The position numbers and the translations under genes were made by a program. The notes below the pieces were generated by a model. That model ran no database searches and had not been told where the DNA came from. It saw nothing but the letters and a program-made list of their open reading frames with translations. A stretch of DNA of 64,000 bases from UBA8401 sp041665525 (lineage in GTDB: Bacteria; Bacteroidota; Ignavibacteria; UBA10030; UBA8401): assembly GCA_041665525.1 (NCBI GenBank), contig JBAYIS010000011.1:44495-108494 (forward strand), given 5' to 3'. Positions 44,616 through 53,033 of this stretch are shown one piece after another; position 1 is the first letter of the stretch; each line of letters opens with the position of its first letter.

Positions 44616-47069
44616 ATGAAAAAAACAGTTTTTACACTTTTTCTGTTTCTCGCACCACTCTTCGCCCAACAGCAGCCAAACGGGGCGGATCTCCAATTGG
44701 CCGTCAACAAACTCTCCGTCCTGGGATCCGTTCTCTATATTGCAGCGCACCCGGATGATGAGAATACTGCTCTCCTCTCATACTTTGCCAAAGGGAAACT
44801 CTATCGAACAGCGTATCTGTCGATTACCCGTGGCGAGGGAGGACAAAATCTGGTTGGTTCAGAACAAGGGGCCGAACTCGGGTTGATCCGAACCCATGAA
44901 TTGTTGGCAGCAAGAAACGTCGATGGTGCAGAACAATACTTCACACGGGCAATCGACTTTGGTTATTCAAAAACCTCGGAAGAAGCACTCAGGTTATGGA
45001 ACAAGGACAGCGTTGTGAAAGACATCGTCGGGGTGATCCGGTCATTCCGGCCGGATATCATTATCACCAGATTCTCGCCGACGCAGGGAGGTCACGGACA
45101 TCACACTGCATCGGCGATCCTTGCCGAAGAAGCGTTTCGCCTTTCCGGCGATTCTTCCGCTTATCCCGAACAACTGAAAATGGTTTCTCCGTGGAAAGCG
45201 AAACGACTCCTGTTCAACTTCTTTCGATTCGGCGGAAATAATCCAAATCCGCAGCAGGTTCCGACAATAAAGGTGGATGTCGGTGAATATAATCCTCTGC
45301 TGGGAAAATCCTATACGGAAATTGCAGGCATCAGCAGAACGGCGCATAAGAGTCAGGCGATGGGTTCTCCGCAAAATAAGGGGACGAACATGAATGAGTT
45401 CGTTGTCACAGCCGGTGAACCAGCATCGTACGACGTATTCGACGGCATTGATGCATCCTGGTATCGGGTGCCCAACGGCAAGAAATTCGTCCGAATGGCA
45501 TCCGACATCGCAAAAAAATTCAACAGTGCTGCCCCGGAAAAAAGCGTTCCGGCACTTCTTCGATTCTATAAGGAACTTCAAAAAGCAAATTTCGATCCGC
45601 TCATGAAAAGAAAAATGGACGAAGTGGAAACGGTGATTCGTGCGTGTGCGGGATTGTCGATTGAAGCCGGTGCGAACGAACCGGTCTATTCCCGCGGCGA
45701 TTCGATAACAGTCTCCATGTCATTCATTAACCGATCGTCGGCATATATTTCTGTTGCGTCGGTCTTCTCTTCAGCACTTGACATCAATCAGGAACCGAAG
45801 CAGATATTAACCTACAACACGCCCTTCCGGCTGCGCTATAGCTCGGTGATTCGAGCCGATAAGGACTATTCACAGCCGTACTGGCTGCAAATGCCGGCGA
45901 TTGAGAACCGCTATCAGGTTTCCAATCCGTCGCTTATCGGCATTGCTGAAAATCCCGCCGACCTGTCCATCTCCGTCACGATAATGGTTGATGATGTTCC
46001 ATTAACGATGACTGTCCCGGTTCAGCATAAATGGATCGACGATCTGCAAGGGGAACGGATCCGACCGGTGAATATTGTGCCGATCATCTCGTTGCAGATT
46101 GCCGAAAAGAATATTGTCTGGAACAACGCCTATTCAAAAAAGGTGGCAGTCCGGATACATGCATTTCGCAGTGCCGTGAGCGGAAAACTGTCATTGCGAT
46201 CGAACGCTGGATGGATCATTTCGCCGGCGCAGGAATTTTCATTGGAGGCAAAAGGTACGGAGCAGGAATTGGAATGTATCATCTATCGGAACTCCGATTC
46301 GACCAGCCGGGAGATCTACGCCGAAGCACTTGTGAACGGAGAGACATTTCGTTCTACGGTGAAACAGATCTCGCATGACCATATTCCGCCGCAGACAGTT
46401 ATGGTGAAGGCAGAGAGCAACTCCTTAAGAATTGATCTCCAAAAGCGCGGCACGTCGGTTGGGTATATCAAAGGAGCGGGCGACGAAGTGCCAAAAGCAC
46501 TGGAACAGATGGGGTACATCGTTACATTTATCGATGATGCGGAATTGTCCAAAGGAAATCTAGCCAGATACGATGTGATTGTTGCGGGAGTCCGCGCATA
46601 CAACACCAGAGAACAGTTAAGAATATCCCATCAACAGGTTATGAAATATGTGGAGCAGGGAGGGACATATCTTGTCCAGTATCAAGTGATGGAGCGTGGA
46701 TTAACCGATGATATTGCACCATTTCCACTGCAATTATCCCGCAACCGGGTGACGAATGAGTCAGCACCAATGATCTTTCGGAATCCGGAACATCCGCTTT
46801 TGATCACGCCAAACAGAATTACGACAAAGGATTTTGAAGGTTGGGTGCAGGAACGCGGTCTCTATTTTGCGGACAGGTGGGATCCGAAATTCGAATCAGT
46901 CCTTGCCTGTGCAGATCCGAACGAACCGCAACAGGATGGCGGATTGCTGTATTCCAGGTATGGGAAAGGATACTATATCTATACCGGCCTCTCATTCTTC
47001 CGACAGCTCCCCGCGGGAGTGGAAGGCGCATATCGGTTGTTTGCGAATTTGCTTTCTGTTGGGAAATAG
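44616..47069 (+). CDS. Secreted PIG-L family deacetylase with C-terminal amidotransferase-like domain
   Basis: An 817-residue exported protein (signal peptide to about LFAQQQP). Residues about 38-250 are a PIG-L/LmbE deacetylase: the zinc motif AAHPDDEN, TRGEGGQN, GLIRTHELLAA and the second zinc ligand in TQGGHGHHTASA. This family removes N-acetyl groups from sugars such as GlcNAc conjugates. The middle (about 350-590) is Ig-like (beta-rich). The C-terminal part has GYIKGAGDEVPKALEQMGYIV and YDVIVAGVRAYNTREQLR, then VEQGGTYLVQYQV, resembling a class I amidotransferase-like fold without an obvious nucleophile. This architecture recurs in Bacteroidota. The substrate is unknown. Confidence 0.82.
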   Translation: MKKTVFTLFLFLAPLFAQQQPNGADLQLAVNKLSVLGSVLYIAAHPDDENTALLSYFAKGKLYRTAYLSITRGEGGQNLVGSEQGAELGLIRTHELLAARNVDGAEQYFTRAIDFGYSKTSEEALRLWNKDSVVKDIVGVIRSFRPDIIITRFSPTQGGHGHHTASAILAEEAFRLSGDSSAYPEQLKMVSPWKAKRLLFNFFRFGGNNPNPQQVPTIKVDVGEYNPLLGKSYTEIAGISRTAHKSQAMGSPQNKGTNMNEFVVTAGEPASYDVFDGIDASWYRVPNGKKFVRMASDIAKKFNSAAPEKSVPALLRFYKELQKANFDPLMKRKMDEVETVIRACAGLSIEAGANEPVYSRGDSITVSMSFINRSSAYISVASVFSSALDINQEPKQILTYNTPFRLRYSSVIRADKDYSQPYWLQMPAIENRYQVSNPSLIGIAENPADLSISVTIMVDDVPLTMTVPVQHKWIDDLQGERIRPVNIVPIISLQIAEKNIVWNNAYSKKVAVRIHAFRSAVSGKLSLRSNAGWIISPAQEFSLEAKGTEQELECIIYRNSDSTSREIYAEALVNGETFRSTVKQISHDHIPPQTVMVKAESNSLRIDLQKRGTSVGYIKGAGDEVPKALEQMGYIVTFIDDAELSKGNLARYDVIVAGVRAYNTREQLRISHQQVMKYVEQGGTYLVQYQVMERGLTDDIAPFPLQLSRNRVTNESAPMIFRNPEHPLLITPNRITTKDFEGWVQERGLYFADRWDPKFESVLACADPNEPQQDGGLLYSRYGKGYYIYTGLSFFRQLPAGVEGAYRLFANLLSVGK

Positions 47070-47121
47070 TACTATCTTCAAACACATAATCATTCATCTG
47101 TCTCCTCCTTGAAAAGGATCC

Positions 47122-48354
47122 ATGACTAAGAATCTCCGGAATATTCTCGCGAACTTTGTCTATCGGGAGGATGGTAAAAATTCCAAAACACGAATCGTAA
47201 AAGTAACGATCGACGGGCAAACAATCCCGAAATACACCAACGAATTCTGGACGGCGAAACAGCGGCAGGCACATTCACTTCATGAAGTATCCTACCGTGC
47301 CTGTTTTAAACCGCAGCTACCTCGCTTCTTTATCGAACGATGCACAAACATCGGGGATATTGTGTATGACCCGTTTTCCGGTCGAGGAACGACGATACTT
47401 GAAGCAGCATTGTGCGGACGAAAGGTTATCGCGAACGATGTTAATCCGCTCAGCACAATTCTTTCATGGCCGAGACTGTATCCGCCATCTCTTGAAGCGA
47501 TCGAAGATCGTTTGCTTTCAATTCCGCTGCGTCCAAACGAACGACCGGAGATTCCTCTTTCGATGTTCTTCCACAAAAAAACACTTGTCGAGATTCTGTC
47601 GCTGAAAAAATATCTTGCCGCCCGAAAACGATCGGGTAAGGAAGACCATGTTGACCGCTGGATTCGCATGGTGGCCACCAACAGGTTGACTGGACATTCG
47701 AGTGGTTTTTTTTCCGTTTATACACTCCCTCCGAATCAAGCAATGTCCCGAGAAAGCCAGATCAAGGTCAATAAGGAAAGGAACCAAAAGCCGGAGTATC
47801 GCGACACAAAAACGATTATTTTGAAAAAATCCGCAGTGTTGATGCGTGATATTTCCAAGGAAGAAAAGTTATTGCTCCAAAGGAGCGGAAAAACAGGGAA
47901 ATTTCTTATTGGCGATGCTCGCATGACGAAAAAAATCCGCGGATCTTCGGTGCAACTTGTCGTTACATCACCGCCGTTCCTGGATGTTGTGCAATATGCG
48001 CAGGATAATTGGCTCCGCTGCTGGTTCAACGGGATTGATGCCGTAATGATCGGTTCTCGAATCACCATGTCCCGATCGGTCGAAGATTGGTGTCAAGTGA
48101 TGGGTGATGTTTTTGCAGAGTTATATCGTGTCGTCCGGAAGAATGGTGTTATAGCTTTCGAAGTCGGCGAAGTACGTAATGGCAAAGTTCGCCTGGAGGA
48201 ATTTGTCATGCAGCTCGGCATCGTAGCCGGATTCCGGTGCGAAGCAGTGATGATCAACCGTCAACTTTTTACGAAGACAGCGAACATTTGGGGGGTGTCG
48301 AATAATGCCATGGGGACCAATTCCAACAGGATCGTTGTTTTCAGAAAGAAATAA
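47122..48354 (+). CDS. Orphan DNA methyltransferase (N4-cytosine/N6-adenine type)
   Basis: A 410-residue AdoMet-dependent methyltransferase. The cofactor motif DPFSGRGTTILEAALCGRKVIANDVNP lies in the N-terminal third and the catalytic motif TSPPFLDVVQYAQDNW in the C-terminal third, with about 150 residues between them that may read the DNA target. The TSPPF signature points to amino methylation of DNA (N4-cytosine or N6-adenine). No restriction endonuclease or specificity subunit is adjacent, so it is either a solitary regulatory methyltransferase or a remnant. SD AAAGGATCC precedes the ATG. Confidence 0.75.
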   Translation: MTKNLRNILANFVYREDGKNSKTRIVKVTIDGQTIPKYTNEFWTAKQRQAHSLHEVSYRACFKPQLPRFFIERCTNIGDIVYDPFSGRGTTILEAALCGRKVIANDVNPLSTILSWPRLYPPSLEAIEDRLLSIPLRPNERPEIPLSMFFHKKTLVEILSLKKYLAARKRSGKEDHVDRWIRMVATNRLTGHSSGFFSVYTLPPNQAMSRESQIKVNKERNQKPEYRDTKTIILKKSAVLMRDISKEEKLLLQRSGKTGKFLIGDARMTKKIRGSSVQLVVTSPPFLDVVQYAQDNWLRCWFNGIDAVMIGSRITMSRSVEDWCQVMGDVFAELYRVVRKNGVIAFEVGEVRNGKVRLEEFVMQLGIVAGFRCEAVMINRQLFTKTANIWGVSNNAMGTNSNRIVVFRKK

Positions 48355-48469
48355 GTTTTGAGATTTTGAACGATTCGTTTACGCCGGAATTTCGATATTG
48401 CACTCGGTTTTTCTCTGCTGACCTCCGCTGCATTGTATCTCCCGTAAATAAGAATTACATTCTTTCACA

Positions 48470-49789
48470 ATGAACTCAACGGCAAAAATCTTCGTCTTTG
48501 GCACTGCGATCCTGGCGGTCATTGCACTTATTATCGTGCTTCCCAGCAGTACCGGTTCACCCCGCGCGCTCTTCGGTGAACCGACGGTAAAAAAGCTTTA
48601 CTTTGCCGACCATATCTCCCCGGCTCATCAGGCGGTGATCGACCGGTTTAACCAGCTCCATCGCGGCCGCATAGAAGTGATTCCGGTAAATCTTCCCTTC
48701 AGCAAATTCACGACAAATGAGCGGAAGGAACTGCTTGCACGGTCCCTGCGAAGCAAAAGTGACCGGCTGGATGTTTTCTCCGTTGATTATATCTGGACTG
48801 CCCGGTTCGCGAAATGGTGTGAACCGCTGGATGAATACTTTTCGGAAGAAGACAAATCGAACATCCTTTCTCCCACGCTCCAGTCATGCCTGAGCGGCGG
48901 CAAACTTGTTGCGATGCCGCTCTATATTGATGTCGGAATGATGTATTACCGGAAGGATATCCTGGCCAAACTTCCCGATGCAAAACAGATTGAGGAGCGA
49001 CTGAAGAATTCCATTACGTGGGATGAAATGTATATACTGCAAAAGCGGTTGGGAATGTCCAATTCACCGTTCTATATCTTCCAGGCAAATGATTACGAGG
49101 GATTGAACTGTAATTATTTCGAAATTCTCGCTTCTCTGGATGAGAATTTCTTCCGCGGAAACCGGATTGATCTCAACACGCCGACGGCGCGGAAGGCGCT
49201 GCAAATGATGGTGGATTTCATCCGGACTAAAAAGATGACCCCGCCGGATGTCACACAATTTGACGAGAATAAAAGCTATGAGTATTGGTTGAAGAATGAT
49301 GCGATGTTCGTCCGCGGCTGGTCGAATCTTGTGGAGAACTACCGCATTGTATTCAACGACACAAGCAAACTGGAATTTATCGGACGTGCGGCGCTGCCGC
49401 ATTTTGCGGGACACAAGGAGACGTCCGTCTACGGCGGATGGAACCTGATGATTTCAAAATTTTCCAACAACAAACAGGCAGCAGTCGAATTCGTGCGGTT
49501 CCTGCAAACGATTGAAGCAAAAAAGATCATGTTTGAACAAGGGGATTATATACCTGTTAATCGGGATGTGTATGCAGATTCCGAATATGTGAAGAAATAT
49601 CCAAAACTCGTGTTCTATAGGAAACTAATCGAACGAGGATTTCACCGTCCATCCCTCGAAGAATACACGAAGATCGCAGACATTATCGCACACTATGTCC
49701 ATCTTGCTATCAAAGGTGAGATGCAGGTGGATCAAGCACTGGATGCTGCAACACAAATGATCAATTCCACCAATGTCGCATTAAAGTAA
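48470..49789 (+). CDS. Membrane-anchored ABC-type sugar-binding protein, probable sensor component
   Basis: A 439-residue family 1 extracellular solute-binding protein. Visible features are VKKLYFADHISPAHQAVIDRFNQLHRGRIEVI at the start of lobe 1, VAMPLYIDVGMMYYRKDIL, SITWDEMYILQKR, YGGWNLMISKFSNNKQAAVEFVRFL and the QGDYIPVN segment, all typical of sugar-binding proteins. The N-terminal hydrophobic stretch (about residues 6-25) is not followed by a lipobox cysteine, so it may stay as a membrane anchor. No ABC permease or ATPase gene is in the window. Instead the stop is 2 bp before a histidine kinase gene. I infer that it senses a sugar and hands the signal to the kinase. Confidence 0.82.
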   Translation: MNSTAKIFVFGTAILAVIALIIVLPSSTGSPRALFGEPTVKKLYFADHISPAHQAVIDRFNQLHRGRIEVIPVNLPFSKFTTNERKELLARSLRSKSDRLDVFSVDYIWTARFAKWCEPLDEYFSEEDKSNILSPTLQSCLSGGKLVAMPLYIDVGMMYYRKDILAKLPDAKQIEERLKNSITWDEMYILQKRLGMSNSPFYIFQANDYEGLNCNYFEILASLDENFFRGNRIDLNTPTARKALQMMVDFIRTKKMTPPDVTQFDENKSYEYWLKNDAMFVRGWSNLVENYRIVFNDTSKLEFIGRAALPHFAGHKETSVYGGWNLMISKFSNNKQAAVEFVRFLQTIEAKKIMFEQGDYIPVNRDVYADSEYVKKYPKLVFYRKLIERGFHRPSLEEYTKIADIIAHYVHLAIKGEMQVDQALDAATQMINSTNVALK

Positions 49790-49791
49790 TC

Positions 49792-51285
49792 ATGAGCAGG
49801 ACGATCACACATCTGCGGGAAAGTTTCGGGCAATACCGGTTTGAGATTCGGCATCTTACCGTACTGTTCATCATCCTCATCGTCTTTCAAATCATCGTTT
49901 CGTTCGTCCACAAGTTCTCACTGCAAAAGATTCTGGTGAACACCCAGGAATGGTATCAGCAGGATTCGGCGGAACGCATGGCGAACCTCACATCGACTTC
50001 GCTGGAATTGCTTCTGGAATCGCGCTCGAAGAACGAAGCACTGAAGCAGCAGGAGATCAACAAGATCATCCAGGACCTGAACATTATTCTCAGTCAGCAG
50101 TATCTTCATCAGAACGTACAGGAGATTTGCCTGTTAGTGGTGATTGATTCGTCCATCGTTGCGATCGATGACGGACATGTGCTGTTTCAATATATTTTCA
50201 ACGACAGCAAGAATCTTCCGACCTCATCCTGGAACCATGACGAGGCGATCCGGATGTATACCGCAATGAAGGATGATTTTCGGGCGAAGGAACAGATCTA
50301 TACGATTGTTTCGGAGAAACAAACCTTTCATACGTTCGTTCCCTTTGTGCCGCGCGGCGAATTTTCCGGGGCCATGTATATGAAGAACACGCCGGACTTC
50401 GGCGTAATCACCAAAGAGATGATCTCCACGTACGATGAAACTTCTGTCACCTATTCAGCACTGATCTTTTTCGGCCTGCTGGCAATGTTCTATATTTCCA
50501 CCTATACGCTTCGGGAGCGAAACAAAGCGCAGCATTTGCTCTTTGAAGAGCAGAAGAAACATCTTGCCGAACAGATCAATATTGAAAATGAACTTTTGTT
50601 CACCAAACGGATCTATCATACGCACCACAAAGCGGAGAAGATCATGGGGTTCATTAAGGAGGACCTTCGTGAACTGACGACGGACAATATCGACGCCGTA
50701 AAATACCGCATCAATAAATATGCGAATTTCATCGCCCGCGTTATTTATGATATGAAGTGGTACAATCCGCCGGTGCAAACCATCCGGAGCCAGATCTTCA
50801 ACACCAATCTCAACGAAGTCCTCCGTTTCTTGGTGACTCATGTGTTCAAACGTCTGTCGCTTGCGTCAGAGGCAATCACCTTCCGTCTGGAATTGGACGA
50901 TTCCATTCCCATTTCGCACATCAATGAATTTGTTATCTGGGAGGTGTTAGAGCCAATCATCCAGAACTCTATTGATCATGCAGAGAACAATATCGTGGAG
51001 ATTTTGATCCGGACAGAATTCAATATCCATATGCAAAAAACCCGGGTTATCATTCGGGACAACGGCAACGGCATCGAACCATGGCTGCTGGAGCGAAACG
51101 CGCTAGGACTGAAGAACATCTTTCTTGAACATACATCAACAAAGAAACTGGGCGGAAAACCGCACAGCGGATACGGCTGCTACATCGCTTATGAGATCGC
51201 AACGCAGCGATGCGGTTGGAGCCTTGATGTTGTCAATCTGCCCGAAGGCGGATGTCAATTTACGATCACCATACCCAATAGCTAA
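49792..51285 (+). CDS. Sensor histidine kinase
   Basis: A 497-residue membrane sensor kinase. TM1 is about residues 22-42, a periplasmic domain of ~178 residues follows (43-220, containing two strand-rich sections and FHTFVPFVPRGEFSGAMYM), and TM2 is about 221-239. A cytoplasmic coiled linker leads to a non-standard phosphoacceptor region with three histidines (KRIYHTHHKAEKIMGF, His276, His278, His279). The ATPase domain has N-box Asn392 (LEPIIQNSIDHAENN), the G1 box IRDNGNGIEP and the G2 box SGYGCYIAYEIA. The H-box is unlike the common HE[LI]RTPL type. It is preceded by the sugar-binding protein and followed after 1 bp by a sigma-54 regulator, so the three form one operon. Confidence 0.88.
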   Translation: MSRTITHLRESFGQYRFEIRHLTVLFIILIVFQIIVSFVHKFSLQKILVNTQEWYQQDSAERMANLTSTSLELLLESRSKNEALKQQEINKIIQDLNIILSQQYLHQNVQEICLLVVIDSSIVAIDDGHVLFQYIFNDSKNLPTSSWNHDEAIRMYTAMKDDFRAKEQIYTIVSEKQTFHTFVPFVPRGEFSGAMYMKNTPDFGVITKEMISTYDETSVTYSALIFFGLLAMFYISTYTLRERNKAQHLLFEEQKKHLAEQINIENELLFTKRIYHTHHKAEKIMGFIKEDLRELTTDNIDAVKYRINKYANFIARVIYDMKWYNPPVQTIRSQIFNTNLNEVLRFLVTHVFKRLSLASEAITFRLELDDSIPISHINEFVIWEVLEPIIQNSIDHAENNIVEILIRTEFNIHMQKTRVIIRDNGNGIEPWLLERNALGLKNIFLEHTSTKKLGGKPHSGYGCYIAYEIATQRCGWSLDVVNLPEGGCQFTITIPNS

Positions 51286-51286
51286 C

Positions 51287-52744
51287 ATGTCTGCAGAAAA
51301 ACAGATCCAAATATTACTGATTGAAGACGAAGAATTCGATGTCCGCAGGGTGCGAAACACGATAAAACCGTTCTCGAAAAAAATTAATATCGCAAAGGTG
51401 GTCTCGAACGGCCGTGTGGCATTGGACGCACTGCATGAAAAAGGGAGTGTGTATGATATCGTGATCATGGATTTTCAGATCGCCGGCGGCATTATGGGTG
51501 AAAACCTTATCCGGGAGATTAAAAAGATCGATCCCGCAATGCAGATTATTGTCATCACAAAAATGACGGTGAACATCGCCGATTATGATTTTGCCGACAG
51601 CCTGATGAAAGCCGGTGCCTATTGGTACTGCACGAAATATCCCGGCGATATTGAAGAGTATATCTACCAGCCGACGGATTTCATCCTTTCCATCATCAAT
51701 GCGTACAATAAATCACTTCTGGAAAAAGAGCGGACCAAGACGACGAAAAAATTGCTGCTCTCCATCGAATCGACCCTCGGACAGAAACAGATTATCGGTG
51801 TGTCGCCGGCAGCCGAAGAACTTCGCCGGCAGATTGAGAAGTGTGCCGAGTCGGATGTGAGCGTGTTGATCTCCGGCGCATCCGGAACGGGAAAAGAACT
51901 GGTCGCACAGAACATCCACTTAAAGAGTAAGCGGAGATTCGAGAATTTTATTCCAATCAACTGCGGAAGTATTCCCGCGGAATTGGTCGAAAGCGAGTTG
52001 TTCGGTTATGAGAAGGGATCGTTCACCGGTGCGACGGCTTCAAAACCGGGATTGTTTGAGACGGCGAATCATGGAACGATCTTTCTTGATGAGATCGGCG
52101 AACTGCCGCTTTCTGCGCAGGTGAAATTACTCCGCGTCATCCAGGAAGGGGAGATCGAGAAGATCGGACGGACAGAACCGATGCAGGTGGATGTCCGAAT
52201 CATCGCTGCCTCCAATAAAAAACTTGAGGTCGAGGTGGAAACGAAATCCTTCCGTGAAGACCTTTACTATCGGCTGAATGTTGTTCCGATCTACGTACCT
52301 CCGCTGCGTGAACGTGCGGAAGATATTCCGATGCTGATCAACTATTTCATGGAACTGTTCAGTACGGATATGGGGAAACCAATTCCAGAGATCACGGATG
52401 ACGCCATGGCCCAGTTAAAACTTGCCCCCTGGAAAGGGAATATCAGGGAATTGAAGAATGTTGTTCAACGATTGTTGTTTATCGGCGATCTTATCATCAG
52501 CAAGGAAACAATGCAATTTATCCTTGGTATCGGGAATGTGGGACAGTCTTTACCATCCTCAACAATGTTCGATTTCTCTTCAATGCAGGAATTTCTTCCG
52601 CTTCGGCAAATTGAGCGGTTGGTCCGACAAAAATACATCGAATTCATCAGATCCAGCTCAACTTCCGATGCGGAGGCTGCAAAAAAATTAGGAGTAGCTC
52701 CTCCAAATTATCACCGCATGTGCAAAGAATTGGGAATAAAATGA
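51287..52744 (+). CDS. Sigma-54-dependent response regulator
   Basis: A 485-residue NtrC-family activator. The receiver domain (about 8-125) has the acidic pair in LLIEDEE and phosphoacceptor Asp62 (DIVIMDFQIAGG). The AAA+ domain has Walker A GASGTGKE (197-204), the sigma-54 contact loop as GSFTGA (244-249; the common form is GAFTGA), Walker B GTIFLDEIGE and the arginine-finger region FREDLYYRLNVVPIYVPPLRER. The C-terminus is a Fis-type helix-turn-helix (SDAEAAKKLGVAPPNYHRMCKELGI). The frame is open back to 51125, but ATG 51287 is 1 bp after the kinase stop and gives a natural start to the receiver. It probably binds the inverted repeats at 52828-52846 and 55543-55561. Confidence 0.93.
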   Translation: MSAEKQIQILLIEDEEFDVRRVRNTIKPFSKKINIAKVVSNGRVALDALHEKGSVYDIVIMDFQIAGGIMGENLIREIKKIDPAMQIIVITKMTVNIADYDFADSLMKAGAYWYCTKYPGDIEEYIYQPTDFILSIINAYNKSLLEKERTKTTKKLLLSIESTLGQKQIIGVSPAAEELRRQIEKCAESDVSVLISGASGTGKELVAQNIHLKSKRRFENFIPINCGSIPAELVESELFGYEKGSFTGATASKPGLFETANHGTIFLDEIGELPLSAQVKLLRVIQEGEIEKIGRTEPMQVDVRIIAASNKKLEVEVETKSFREDLYYRLNVVPIYVPPLRERAEDIPMLINYFMELFSTDMGKPIPEITDDAMAQLKLAPWKGNIRELKNVVQRLLFIGDLIISKETMQFILGIGNVGQSLPSSTMFDFSSMQEFLPLRQIERLVRQKYIEFIRSSSTSDAEAAKKLGVAPPNYHRMCKELGIK

Positions 52745-52827
52745 TCATAACCCTTTTTATTCCGTCATTCTCAGTTTTTTTTAGCCTTTCTTCAATTAAT
52801 CCGAACTTATCTTTTGAATAACAGTGA

Positions 52828-52846
52828 AATTATCATATTGATAATT
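52828..52846. promoter_or_regulatory. Perfect inverted repeat, probable activator site 1
   Basis: The 19-bp palindrome AATTATCA-TAT-TGATAATT has its centre at 52837, 70 bp before the first G of the -24 element at 52907 and about 95 bp before the expected transcription start, a normal enhancer distance for sigma-54. A half-site-like TTATC lies 30 bp further upstream (52807). Confidence 0.7.
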
Positions 52847-52905
52847 TTATGACACTTCGAAGCGATAAAATCAATAATTTCGACATTTTTATTCTCCTTT
52901 TTATT

Positions 52906-52920
52906 TGGCACAACCTGTGC
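52906..52920 (+). promoter_or_regulatory. Sigma-54 promoter (-24/-12) for the six-CBM gene
   Basis: The element TGGCACAACCTGTGC has GG-N10-GC spacing and a perfect -24 half, followed by a T-rich stretch. The predicted start is near 52932, giving a ~100-nt leader to the ATG at 53034. It lies 162 bp after the sigma-54 regulator gene. The gap 52745-53033 holds no ORF. Confidence 0.75.
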
Positions 52921-53033
52921 TTTTATTTGTCCCAAGTACCTAAACTGTTTTTTCCCATTGGTTTACGTCAAAAAAGCTCCATTTCCAAATAAAAACACTT
53001 AATTCACACTATTCACAAACTAATAGGGCTAAT

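Noticed and set aside
51125..51286. N-terminal extension of the sigma-54 regulator
   Set aside because: It overlaps the kinase ATPase domain in another frame. The ATG at 51287 starts the receiver domain correctly.
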